A stretch of 15,118 bases of DNA from an uncultured Rikenellaceae bacterium (lineage in GTDB: Bacteria; Bacteroidota; Bacteroidia; Bacteroidales; UBA932), in assembly GCA_937906485.1 (NCBI GenBank), contig CALCYB010000098.1, forward strand, positions 1 to 15,118. The letters are read 5' to 3'. Positions within the stretch are counted from its first letter, which is position 1. Every line of letters begins with the position of its first letter. The notes under the pieces were generated by a model. That model searched no databases. It was not told the origin of the DNA and was given only the letters and a program-made list of their open reading frames with translations. A program made the translations under genes and the position numbers. This document shows, in pieces, positions 1-6,592 of this stretch.

Positions 1-1621
1 CTGCGCGGCCCGCTATCTGGGTGAGGGCCCGGTCTGAGCGCAAAAAGCCTTCTTTATCGGCATCCAGAATGGCTACCAGGGAGACACTCGGCAGGTCCAG
101 CCCCTCGCGCAGGAGGTTCACTCCGACCAGTACATCAAATCGTCCGGCCTTGAAGTCTTCCAGAATTTCCACGCGTTCAAGGGTATCCACATCGGAATGG
201 ATGTAGCGGCAACGGATGCTGTGTCCGGTCAGGTAACGTTCCAGTTCTTCGGCCATCCGTTTGGTCAATGTGGTGACCAGAACCCGTTCGTCCTTTTCAC
301 AACGCAGGGTGATTTCTTCCAGCAGGTCATCAATCTGGTTTTGGGTCGGACGGACTTCGATAGGCGGATCCAGCAGTCCGGTCGGGCGGACAATCTGCTC
401 CACGATAACTCCCTCGGATTGCTCCAGTTCGTATTCGGCGGGAGTGGCACTGACATAGATGCGTTGGCCAAGAATCTTCTCAAATTCGTCAAATTTCAGC
501 GGTCGGTTGTCGGCCGCAGCATCCAGCCGGAAGCCGTATTCGATCAGAATTTCTTTCCGGGAACGGTCTCCTCCGTACATGGCCCGCACTTGCGGGAGCG
601 TAACGTGGCTCTCGTCAATGAACGTGATGAAGTCGTCCGGGAAATAGTCGATCAGGCAGAAGGGCCGATCCCCTTTCTTGCGTCCGTCGAAATAGCGGGA
701 ATAATTCTCGATACCGGGACAATAACCCAGCTCCTGAATCATCTCCAGGTCGTATTCCACCCGTTTCTTCAAGCGGGCTGCTTCCAGGTTCTTTCCGTAT
801 TCCAGAAATGTATTGTGTTGTTGGAACAGGTCATCCTGGATGTGCCTGACGGCTTGGATGGTCCGTTCTTTGGTCGTTACAAAGAGGTTGGCCGGATAGA
901 TGTTGACCTGATGGACGTGATCCAGGATGTTGCCGCCGATCGGGTCAAACAATTCGATTTCTTCAATTTCATCCCCGAAAAAATAGATTCGGCAAGCCGT
1001 GTCTCCGTAGGCAAACCAGACGTCCACGCTGTCGCCCTTGACCCGGAAACTGCCACGGCAGAAATCGATGTCGTTGCGGGCATAAAGCGAATCGATCAGC
1101 TGGTACAGTACTTTGTTGCGGCTGATGCGCTGGCCCACCTGGAGTTGGGTGGTGTTGGCATGAAAGTCGGCCGGATTGCCGATGCCATACAGACAGGATA
1201 CGCTGGAGATGACAATGACATCACGGCGGCCTGACAAAAGTGCTGACGAAGCACTGAGCCGCAACTTCTCGATCTCGTCATTGATGCTGAGGTCTTTTTC
1301 TATATATGTGTCGGTTACAGGCAAGTAGGCTTCCGGCTGGTAGTAGTCGTAATAAGAAACAAAATATTCTACTGCGTTATTTGGAAAAAAAGCCTTAAAT
1401 TCGCCGAATAATTGAGCAGCCAAAGTTTTGTTGTGACTGAGTATCAGGGTGGGGCGTTGCAGTTGCTGGATGACATTCGCCATGGTAAACGTTTTCCCCG
1501 ATCCGGTGACTCCGAGCAGGGTCGCCGCCTGATGGCCTGCCTGTATGGACTCACACAATTCCCGGATGGCAGAAGGCTGGTCTCCAGCCGGTTGGTAGGG
1601 AGCTTGAAGTTGAAAGGGCAT
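1..1621 (-). CDS. uvrB: UvrABC excinuclease subunit B (UvrB), partial at left window edge
   Basis: UvrB is the DNA-damage-verification helicase-like subunit of UvrABC nucleotide excision repair; it receives damage from UvrA and recruits UvrC. I translated the minus strand from the ATG at 1621-1619 (MPFQLQAPYQPAGDQ) and found one open frame to the left edge, about 540 residues. The Walker A motif GVTGSGKT is at residues 37-44. The beta-hairpin region that pries the strands apart (YYDYYQPEAYLP, then DTYIEKDLSINDEI) is at about 90-117. The FIDESH helicase box, YVSATPAEYEL, and the C-terminal helicase motifs (LVTTLTKRMAEEL, YIHSDVDTLERVEI, GVNLLREGLDLPSVSLVAILDADKEGFLRS) follow in order. Family members are about 670 residues, so about 130 residues, including the UvrC-binding C-terminus, lie outside the window. 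It is divergent from eno and has its own promoter. Identity is certain from motifs. Confidence 0.97.
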   Translation of the reverse strand, partial: MPFQLQAPYQPAGDQPSAIRELCESIQAGHQAATLLGVTGSGKTFTMANVIQQLQRPTLILSHNKTLAAQLFGEFKAFFPNNAVEYFVSYYDYYQPEAYLPVTDTYIEKDLSINDEIEKLRLSASSALLSGRRDVIVISSVSCLYGIGNPADFHANTTQLQVGQRISRNKVLYQLIDSLYARNDIDFCRGSFRVKGDSVDVWFAYGDTACRIYFFGDEIEEIELFDPIGGNILDHVHQVNIYPANLFVTTKERTIQAVRHIQDDLFQQHNTFLEYGKNLEAARLKKRVEYDLEMIQELGYCPGIENYSRYFDGRKKGDRPFCLIDYFPDDFITFIDESHVTLPQVRAMYGGDRSRKEILIEYGFRLDAAADNRPLKFDEFEKILGQRIYVSATPAEYELEQSEGVIVEQIVRPTGLLDPPIEVRPTQNQIDDLLEEITLRCEKDERVLVTTLTKRMAEELERYLTGHSIRCRYIHSDVDTLERVEILEDFKAGRFDVLVGVNLLREGLDLPSVSLVAILDADKEGFLRSDRALTQIAGRA

Positions 1622-1635
1622 AGGGCAGTTATTTT

Positions 1636-1666
1636 ATTGCAAAGTTAACATTTGGCTTGATATTTG
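1636..1666 (+). promoter_or_regulatory. Weak candidate promoter for eno, overlapping the uvrB promoter
   Basis: GATATTTG (1659-1666) matches TAnnTTTG at five of six fixed positions, and ATTG (1636-1639) sits 19 bases upstream in the -33 position. It would give a leader of about 40 bases. The match is imperfect and the gene is expected to be strongly expressed, so another promoter is possible. If real, it overlaps the uvrB promoter on the other strand. Confidence 0.3.
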
Positions 1667-1672
1667 CTCAAA
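1640..1672 (-). promoter_or_regulatory. Predicted Bacteroidetes-type promoter of uvrB
   Basis: Read on the minus strand, a TTTG -33 box (plus-strand CAAA, 1669-1672) is followed after 21 bases by TAACTTTG (plus-strand 1640-1647). This fits the Bacteroidetes primary sigma consensus TTTG / TAnnTTTG. Transcription should begin near 1635, giving a leader of about 14 bases before the uvrB ATG. Confidence 0.6.
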
Positions 1673-1715
1673 ACGAGCGCGAGAATTTTTTATAAAACCT
1701 AAAGATAAAGTAATT

Positions 1716-2987
1716 ATGGAAATTTGTAACATCCACGCAAGAGAGATTTTGGATTCAAGAGGAAATCCGACAGTAGAAGTTGACGTAACCTTGGTATCCG
1801 GTGCATTCGGCCGCGCAGCTGTGCCTTCAGGAGCATCTACCGGTATCAATGAAGCCCTGGAACTTCGGGACGGAGACAAAGGTCGTTATTTGGGTAAAGG
1901 TGTGTTGAAGGCTGTTGAAAACGTCAACAACATTATTGCTCCGGAACTCCTCGGCATGAGTGCGTTGAATCAAGTGGAAATTGATGAAACCATGTTGAAG
2001 CTGGACGGTACTCCGACCAAATCCAACTTGGGTGCCAACGCTATTCTGGGCGTTTCTCTGGCTGTCGCTAAAGCAGCTGCCAACTATTTGCAAATTCCGT
2101 TGTATCGTTATATTGGTGGTACCAACGCTTATGTATTGCCTGTTCCGATGATGAACATCATCAATGGCGGTTCTCACTCTGATGCCCCGATCGCTTTCCA
2201 AGAATTCATGATTCGTCCGGTAGGTGCCAAATCTTTCCGCGAAGGTCTGCGCATGGGTGCTGAAGTGTTCCACGCGCTGAAGAAAATCTTCCACGACCGT
2301 GGCTTGAGCACTGCTGTAGGTGATGAAGGTGGTTTCGCTCCTGTGCTCAATGGTACCGAGGACGCGTTGGATTCCATCATTGCTGCCATTGAAAAAGCCG
2401 GCTACAAACCGGGTGTTGATGTGAAGATCGGTCTGGACTGCGCTTCTTCTGAGTTCTATGCAGACGGTATCTATGACTACACCAAGTTTGAAGGTGAAAA
2501 AGGTGCCAAACGTAATGCCGAAGAACAAGTGGCTTACCTGGAAGAATTGATCAGCAAGTACCCGATTGACTCCATTGAAGACGGTATGGCAGAAGAAGAC
2601 TGGGATGGTTGGAAACTCCTGACCGACCGCATCGGTGACCGTTGCCAACTGGTAGGGGATGACCTCTTTGTGACCAACGTAAGTTTCTTGCGCAAAGGTA
2701 TTGAAAAAGGTTGTGCAAACTCTATCCTGATCAAAGTCAACCAAATCGGTACCCTGACTGAAACCTTGAACGCTATTGAACTGGCTCACCGTCATGGTTA
2801 TACTTCCGTTACTTCTCACCGTTCCGGTGAAACCGAAGATTCAACCATCGCTGACATTGCAGTGGCAACCAACTCGGGTCAAATCAAGACCGGTTCTTTG
2901 AGCCGTTCAGACCGTATGGCAAAATACAACCAATTGCTTCGCATTGAAGAAGAATTGGGCGACCGTGCACAATACGGTTGGAAATAA
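1716..2987 (+). CDS. eno: Enolase (phosphopyruvate hydratase)
   Basis: Enolase converts 2-phosphoglycerate to phosphoenolpyruvate in glycolysis; it is cytoplasmic and Mg-dependent. The 423-residue product has the usual family length. It carries the mobile loop SGASTG near residue 39, the MNIINGGSHSDAPIAFQEFM segment with the conserved Glu near 160, GDEGGFAP near 202-209 with the catalytic Glu, metal-ligand regions LDCASSEFY, DSIEDGMAEEDW and VGDDLFVTN, the catalytic Lys in LIKVNQIGTLTETL, and the SHRSGETED signature. The start MEICNIHAREILDSRGNPTVEVDV matches the family N-terminus. The leader is A-rich with no clear Shine-Dalgarno, as is usual in this phylum. Codon use (many GGT Gly, CGT/CGC Arg, AAC Asn) looks more biased than in neighbouring genes, as expected of a highly expressed gene. 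A hairpin terminator follows directly. Confidence 0.98.
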   Translation: MEICNIHAREILDSRGNPTVEVDVTLVSGAFGRAAVPSGASTGINEALELRDGDKGRYLGKGVLKAVENVNNIIAPELLGMSALNQVEIDETMLKLDGTPTKSNLGANAILGVSLAVAKAAANYLQIPLYRYIGGTNAYVLPVPMMNIINGGSHSDAPIAFQEFMIRPVGAKSFREGLRMGAEVFHALKKIFHDRGLSTAVGDEGGFAPVLNGTEDALDSIIAAIEKAGYKPGVDVKIGLDCASSEFYADGIYDYTKFEGEKGAKRNAEEQVAYLEELISKYPIDSIEDGMAEEDWDGWKLLTDRIGDRCQLVGDDLFVTNVSFLRKGIEKGCANSILIKVNQIGTLTETLNAIELAHRHGYTSVTSHRSGETEDSTIADIAVATNSGQIKTGSLSRSDRMAKYNQLLRIEEELGDRAQYGWK

Positions 2988-3012
2988 GGATATTTCCCCA
3001 AAACATCGAATC

Positions 3013-3046
3013 AGTGGCCAGGCAGAAATGTCTGGCCACTTCTTTT
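3013..3046 (+). terminator. Strong intrinsic terminator after eno
   Basis: A 12-bp stem (arms 3013-3024 and 3029-3040, with a single G-U pair) is capped by a GAAA tetraloop and followed by TCTTTT. It begins 25 bases after the eno stop and separates eno from the downstream dehydrogenase. Confidence 0.88.
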
Positions 3047-3091
3047 GCAAAAAAAATCTTTATGTATTGAAATAAAGTCTTTTAATCCGTA

Positions 3092-3121
3092 TTTGCATAT
3101 CAATAATTATCCTTATATTTG
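3092..3121 (+). promoter_or_regulatory. Predicted Bacteroidetes-type promoter of the yqhD-like gene
   Basis: TTTG (3092-3095) is followed after 18 bases by TATATTTG (3114-3121), a full match to TTTG / TAnnTTTG. The predicted start is near 3126, about 26 bases before the ATG at 3152. With the eno terminator upstream this makes the dehydrogenase its own transcription unit. Confidence 0.65.
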
Positions 3122-3151
3122 CGATTGTATTACTAAACCATAAATCTTATT

Positions 3152-4297
3152 ATGAACAATTTTGAGTATTGTAATCCGACCCGTCTGGTATTTGGTAAGG
3201 GACAAATCGCTAGAATCGCCAAGTTGATTCCGAAAGATGCCCGTGTGATGGTTACTTTCGGGGGCGGAAGTGTTCGAAGAAACGGTGTCTATGAAGCAGT
3301 CCGCAATGCGCTCCGGGAACATGATTATATCGAATTCTGGGGAATTGAACCCAATCCCTGCATTGAGACCTTGCGAAAAGCGATCGCAAAAGGACTGGAT
3401 AAACAAATTGACTTTCTGTTGGCCGTAGGCGGTGGTTCTGTGCTTGATGGAACCAAGTTGATTGCTGCCGCAATTGCGAATCCGAAGGTGGAACCTTGGG
3501 ACCTGGTGTTGCGGGGAAAGGCAGACCAAAGCATCCCCTTTGCCAGTGTGATGACCTTGCCGGCAACCGGCTCGGAAATGAATAGCGGAGCTGTGATCTC
3601 ATGCCGTGAAACACAGGAAAAGCGCTCGTTCTATTCCAATTATCCCCAGTTCTCCGTTCTGGATCCGGAAGTTACCTATTCTTTGCCGCCTCATCAGATT
3701 GCGTGTGGTCTGACAGATATTTTTATCCATGTGCTGGAACAGTACCTGACCCGACCCGGACAATCCCGTCCGATGGACCGTTGGGCGGAAGGCTTGATGC
3801 TGACCATTCTGGAGATTGCTCCCAAGATTTGGCACAACTCCCGGGATTATGACCTGATGTCTGATTACATGTTGACTGCTACCCTGGCCCTGAACGATAT
3901 GATCCGGATGGGGGTTGACCAGGATTGGAGTACACACATGATCGGTCACGAACTGACGGCTTTATGCGGTATCGCTCACGGTGCATCTTTGGCCATTGTC
4001 ATGCCGGGCACCATGGAAGTCCTGAAGGAACAGAAGTGGGGCAAACTCCTGCAATATGCGGAACGGGTCTGGAAGCTGACCGAAGGTAGCGAAGAAGAAC
4101 GGATCAACAAGGCGATTGCCGAAACCGAAGCATTCTTCCAATCCTTGGGGCTGGCTACCCGCCTGGGGGATGCCGGTATTCCTGAATCCACCATTACTGC
4201 CATTGTAGAACGCTTTCATGAACGTTCGGCTGCTTATGGTGAAAACCATAATGTGGACGGTGAGATGGCCAGACGTATCCTGCTCAGCAGAAAATAA
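3152..4297 (+). CDS. yqhD: Iron-containing alcohol dehydrogenase, YqhD-type NADPH-dependent aldehyde reductase
   Basis: The 381-residue protein belongs to the metal-dependent (type III) alcohol dehydrogenases and resembles E. coli YqhD along its whole length. YqhD reduces short-chain and peroxidation-derived aldehydes with NADPH. Shared blocks include the N-terminal PTRLVFGKG (residues 9-17), the nucleotide-binding turn FGGGS at 36-40, LLAVGGGSVLDGTK at 89-102, TLPATGSE at 135-142, the metal-ligand segment LTDIFIHVLEQ (D189, H193), GHELTA (H266) and GIAHGASLAIVMP (H276), then LLQYAERVWKLTEGS. The conserved GENH block is at 363-366. All four expected metal ligands are present. GGGS at the position where NADPH-specific YqhD relatives have it suggests NADPH use (inference). 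The gene is monocistronic, with its own promoter and a terminator shared with the convergent operon. A butanol-dehydrogenase-type role is an alternative name for the same family. Confidence 0.93.
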   Translation: MNNFEYCNPTRLVFGKGQIARIAKLIPKDARVMVTFGGGSVRRNGVYEAVRNALREHDYIEFWGIEPNPCIETLRKAIAKGLDKQIDFLLAVGGGSVLDGTKLIAAAIANPKVEPWDLVLRGKADQSIPFASVMTLPATGSEMNSGAVISCRETQEKRSFYSNYPQFSVLDPEVTYSLPPHQIACGLTDIFIHVLEQYLTRPGQSRPMDRWAEGLMLTILEIAPKIWHNSRDYDLMSDYMLTATLALNDMIRMGVDQDWSTHMIGHELTALCGIAHGASLAIVMPGTMEVLKEQKWGKLLQYAERVWKLTEGSEEERINKAIAETEAFFQSLGLATRLGDAGIPESTITAIVERFHERSAAYGENHNVDGEMARRILLSRK

Positions 4298-4319
4298 TAG
4301 CTGACCGAGAATAATTCAT

Positions 4320-4358
4320 AAAAAAGAGAGGATGATCGTTAAAGGTCATCCTCTTCTT
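4320..4358. terminator. Bidirectional intrinsic terminator between convergent genes
   Basis: A 9-bp perfect stem (arms 4327-4335 and 4346-4354) lies between the yqhD-like gene and the minus-strand operon. Read on the minus strand it is followed by CTTTTTT, a good U-tract; read on the plus strand it is followed by TCTTCTTCT, which is weaker. The right arm overlaps the last codons and stop (4339-4341) of the minus-strand gene. Confidence 0.7.
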
Positions 4359-5214
4359 CTGTGTACCATTCTTCTCCTGGGAACAATTCCAGTGCCCGGT
4401 CGATCCAATAGGCTTCCTGGCTTTTTGGGGACAGGTGCCGGTACATACCGGAGAGCATTTCCAGGTAGAGTACCAGAATTTCACTTTCGGCAACCAGACC
4501 ATACATCTCTTTGTCCGGGTTGATGTTCCAGATGCGGCAGAACTTGCGCAATTCTTCTTCGTTCATCAGTGTCGCATCGTTGGCCGCCAGGTTGACGTAG
4601 AAGAGCAACTGGTCTTTTTCAACATAGGCAGGCATCAGTCCACCGCTGATGGAAAGGGGATAGAGGCTCAGACCGGCTAACCGGGCAAACAGGAAATACA
4701 GAACCGTCATCACGGCCGGATTACATGCTTTGTCGGACAGTGCCTGTCGGATGGAGGCTCCCTGTAAGGACTGCATCTGAGGTTCAATCAGGTGAAAGCC
4801 GATCCGTTGGTAGAAAACATGATTGAAGAGCTGGACATTTTCAAATCCGGTCCGCTGCTCATTGATCTCCAGCAGGAATTCCCGTGCCAGGAGCATAATC
4901 TGGTGATGCAGGTCTTCAAACTTCAGCTCGGGGGAGAGAAGACGGCAGATCAGATAGATCCCTTCCATCAGGGACGCATCATCCTGGCGTCGGGCCAATC
5001 GGTCCAGTGAAACCAGAGTGAGTTCCCTGCTGATTCTGGGGTAATGCCGTTGTATGCGCTGCCTGCGTTCCGGTACGGGTTCTTCATGGCAGAGCCGGTC
5101 CAATTCAACCAGTACGGATTCACCGCGGGTCAGAATCTTTTGGAGCACTCTTTTGCTGGCAATCGGATCGCGGTCTTCCAGCAGCACCACCATGCTTGAG
5201 AGTTGGTTATCCAT
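4339..5214 (-). CDS. SirB1-like / transglutaminase-like family protein
   Basis: The 291-residue soluble protein has no signal peptide or membrane segment. The N-terminal 120 residues are helical and Leu-rich (LVSLDRLARRQDDASLMEGIYLICRLL). Residues about 153-198 (ASIRQALSDKACNPAVMTVLYFLFARLAGLSLYPLSISGGLMPAY, given here in pieces: CNPAVMTVLYFLFARLAGL then SISGGLMPAY) resemble the core of SirB1/Transglut_core2 proteins, where a NP(I/V)xxxxLYxxxAxxxGL stretch is followed by a PGHF-like turn. Here that turn is GGLMPAY, so a catalytic His is not evident. The biochemical function of the family is poorly known. The ATG at 5214 lies one base after the stop of the upstream phosphorylase gene (TAAGATG), so it is probably translated by coupling from the same mRNA. 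The C-terminus is acidic (EEEDDL). The family call is moderate; the gene itself is secure. Confidence 0.85.
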   Translation of the reverse strand: MDNQLSSMVVLLEDRDPIASKRVLQKILTRGESVLVELDRLCHEEPVPERRQRIQRHYPRISRELTLVSLDRLARRQDDASLMEGIYLICRLLSPELKFEDLHHQIMLLAREFLLEINEQRTGFENVQLFNHVFYQRIGFHLIEPQMQSLQGASIRQALSDKACNPAVMTVLYFLFARLAGLSLYPLSISGGLMPAYVEKDQLLFYVNLAANDATLMNEEELRKFCRIWNINPDKEMYGLVAESEILVLYLEMLSGMYRHLSPKSQEAYWIDRALELFPGEEWYTEEEDDL

Positions 5215-5215
5215 C

Positions 5216-6082
5216 TTATCGGGTCAGGCAATTCAAGGACAATTGGACAAGTTCCCGGACTTTGGGTTGATAGTCGGTGTTGCTTTCGCCCAAATGACGG
5301 TTGGCGATGACACAGCATACGGTTGCGGCATCGTGACCCAGGTGTCTGGCCAATCCTGCCAGCGCAGATCCTTCCATTTCAAAGTTGGTGATGCGGTAGC
5401 CGTTATGGCGGAATGACTCAAAATCTGCCACCATTTGGGGCATGGCCAGACCTTGGCGCAATACCCGGCCTTGAGGGCCGTAGAAACCGGATGCAGAGAT
5501 GGTCACACCCGGAAGGGTATGCTCGCGGAAACGCTCGGTCAGGGAGTCTGAGGCGCGGATAAAGTAAGGGACCGGAAGGTAGGGGGCCCAGTGGCAATGT
5601 TGCATGAAGGGCTCCTCAAAATCCTTCTCGACAATCCGGTCTCGTCCTTCGTACCAGTTCAGCAGTCCGTCGCAGCCGACGGATATTTCAGAAAAGACAA
5701 AGGATCCGAGGGGAATGTCCGGTTGGATCGCTCCGCAAGTGCCGATGCGCAGCAGGGTGAGTTTGCGGTGTTCGGGTTTGATTTCACGGGTCTGAAAGTC
5801 AATGTTGGCCAAGGCGTCCAGTTCATTGACGACAATATCAATGTTGTCACAACCGATACCGGTAGACAATACGGTGATGCGTTGATTGTTGTATGTGCCT
5901 GTAACGAAACGGAATTCACGGGATGAGGCTTCTGCTTCGCGGCGGTCAAAGAAAGCAGCGACCATTTCAACCCGTCCGGGGTCTCCTACCAGAATGACCT
6001 TATCCGCCAGTTCTTCCGGTTTGATGTGCAGGTGAAATACGGATCCGTCTGCATTGATGATGAGTTCTGAAGATGCAATCAT
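5216..6082 (-). CDS. Nucleoside phosphorylase, uridine phosphorylase-like (PNP/UDP family)
   Basis: The product (288 residues from the chosen start) is a family-1 nucleoside phosphorylase, an enzyme that splits nucleosides with phosphate to give a base and ribose-1-phosphate in salvage. Visible motifs are the phosphate-site GDPGR (33-37), the STGIGCDN loop (73-80), LRIGTCGAIQ (111-120), ASGFYGPQGR (197-206), and NFEMEGSAL (233-241) with the ribose-contacting Met-Glu, then VCCVIANR (255-262). FEMEGS with VIANR is closer to uridine phosphorylase than to DeoD-type purine enzymes, but substrate is inferred only. I chose the ATG at 6082 (MIASSELIINADGS). The longer reading frame would begin at a TTG at 6109, which lies inside the predicted -7 box and so would not be transcribed. 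It is first gene of an operon with the SirB1-like gene. Confidence 0.9.
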   Translation of the reverse strand: MIASSELIINADGSVFHLHIKPEELADKVILVGDPGRVEMVAAFFDRREAEASSREFRFVTGTYNNQRITVLSTGIGCDNIDIVVNELDALANIDFQTREIKPEHRKLTLLRIGTCGAIQPDIPLGSFVFSEISVGCDGLLNWYEGRDRIVEKDFEEPFMQHCHWAPYLPVPYFIRASDSLTERFREHTLPGVTISASGFYGPQGRVLRQGLAMPQMVADFESFRHNGYRITNFEMEGSALAGLARHLGHDAATVCCVIANRHLGESNTDYQPKVRELVQLSLNCLTR

Positions 6083-6106
6083 AACACAATATCTCTTTTT
6101 AAAAAC

Positions 6107-6114
6107 CAAATGTA
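6107..6114 (-). promoter_or_regulatory. Predicted -7 box of the phosphorylase operon
   Basis: On the minus strand the octamer TACATTTG matches TAnnTTTG. No TTTG is seen at the -33 spacing. The expected start near 6102 gives a leader of about 20 bases to the ATG at 6082, and it rules out the upstream TTG start. Confidence 0.45.
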
Positions 6115-6126
6115 CGAAATAATTTC

Positions 6127-6134
6127 TATTTTTG
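6127..6134 (+). promoter_or_regulatory. Predicted -7 box of the DUF4293 gene
   Basis: TATTTTTG matches TAnnTTTG and would start RNA near 6139, about 16 bases before the ATG at 6155. No good -33 box is visible. It lies 13 bases from the oppositely oriented -7 box of the phosphorylase operon, so the two promoters overlap. Confidence 0.45.
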
Positions 6135-6154
6135 CCTTCCTTAAAAGCACGATT

Positions 6155-6568
6155 ATGTTACAGAGAATACAAAGTTTGTTCCTTTTTGTTGCGGCAGGAT
6201 TGCTGCTGTCCATGTTTTTTACGCCGATGATCACTTTGATGGATGGAGAAACCATCCGTTATATTGAGCGCTATGACATGCTGGTGTTCCTGATCGTTAC
6301 TTTTGTCCTTTCGGTAACGACTTTCTTCTCCTACAAGAACCGGATGTTCCAGATCCGCCTCTGTGTGCTGAATGCCTTGATTCTCTTGGGATGGCAGATT
6401 TTCATTCTGGTGCTCTTCCTCAAGCGTGAGCCCGTGATGATCTATTCGCTGACTGCCGTCTTCCCGGTGGTGGCTGCCGTTTTGACCTTCTTGGCTTTGC
6501 GCTACATCAGCCGTGATGAAGCCATGATTCGTGCCGCATCCCGTCTGCGCAGCAGCAGACGTCGCTAG
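6155..6568 (+). CDS. DUF4293 family small membrane protein
   Basis: The 137-residue inner-membrane protein matches the Bacteroidetes DUF4293 family as I know it: an MLQRIQSLFLFVAAG start, four hydrophobic segments (about residues 7-27, 42-64, 72-92 and 97-121), and a basic C-terminal tail with the SRDEAMIRAASRLRSSRRR pattern (family form: DE.LVRS.DRLR). The function is unknown. An upstream in-frame ATG at 6110 would add 15 residues, but the family begins at MLQRIQ and the longer start precedes the predicted promoter, so I take 6155. It is a single gene divergent from the phosphorylase operon and convergent with the TPR gene, with only 24 bases between stops. A weak 5-bp hairpin (6572-6589) lies in that gap. 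Confidence 0.9.
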   Translation: MLQRIQSLFLFVAAGLLLSMFFTPMITLMDGETIRYIERYDMLVFLIVTFVLSVTTFFSYKNRMFQIRLCVLNALILLGWQIFILVLFLKREPVMIYSLTAVFPVVAAVLTFLALRYISRDEAMIRAASRLRSSRRR

Positions 6569-6592
6569 GCACCCGTTTTCGGATACGGGCCG

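Noticed and set aside
197..1234. Long plus-strand open frame (345 codons) opposite uvrB
   Set aside because: It is the antisense of a clearly conserved UvrB reading frame and shows no family-like composition of its own.
1827..2819. Minus-strand open frame of 330 codons inside eno
   Set aside because: Antisense shadow caused by the biased codon use of eno; the sense frame has every enolase motif.
6572..6589. CCCGT...ACGGG hairpin as a terminator between the DUF4293 and TPR genes
   Set aside because: Only five base pairs and no T-tract on either strand.
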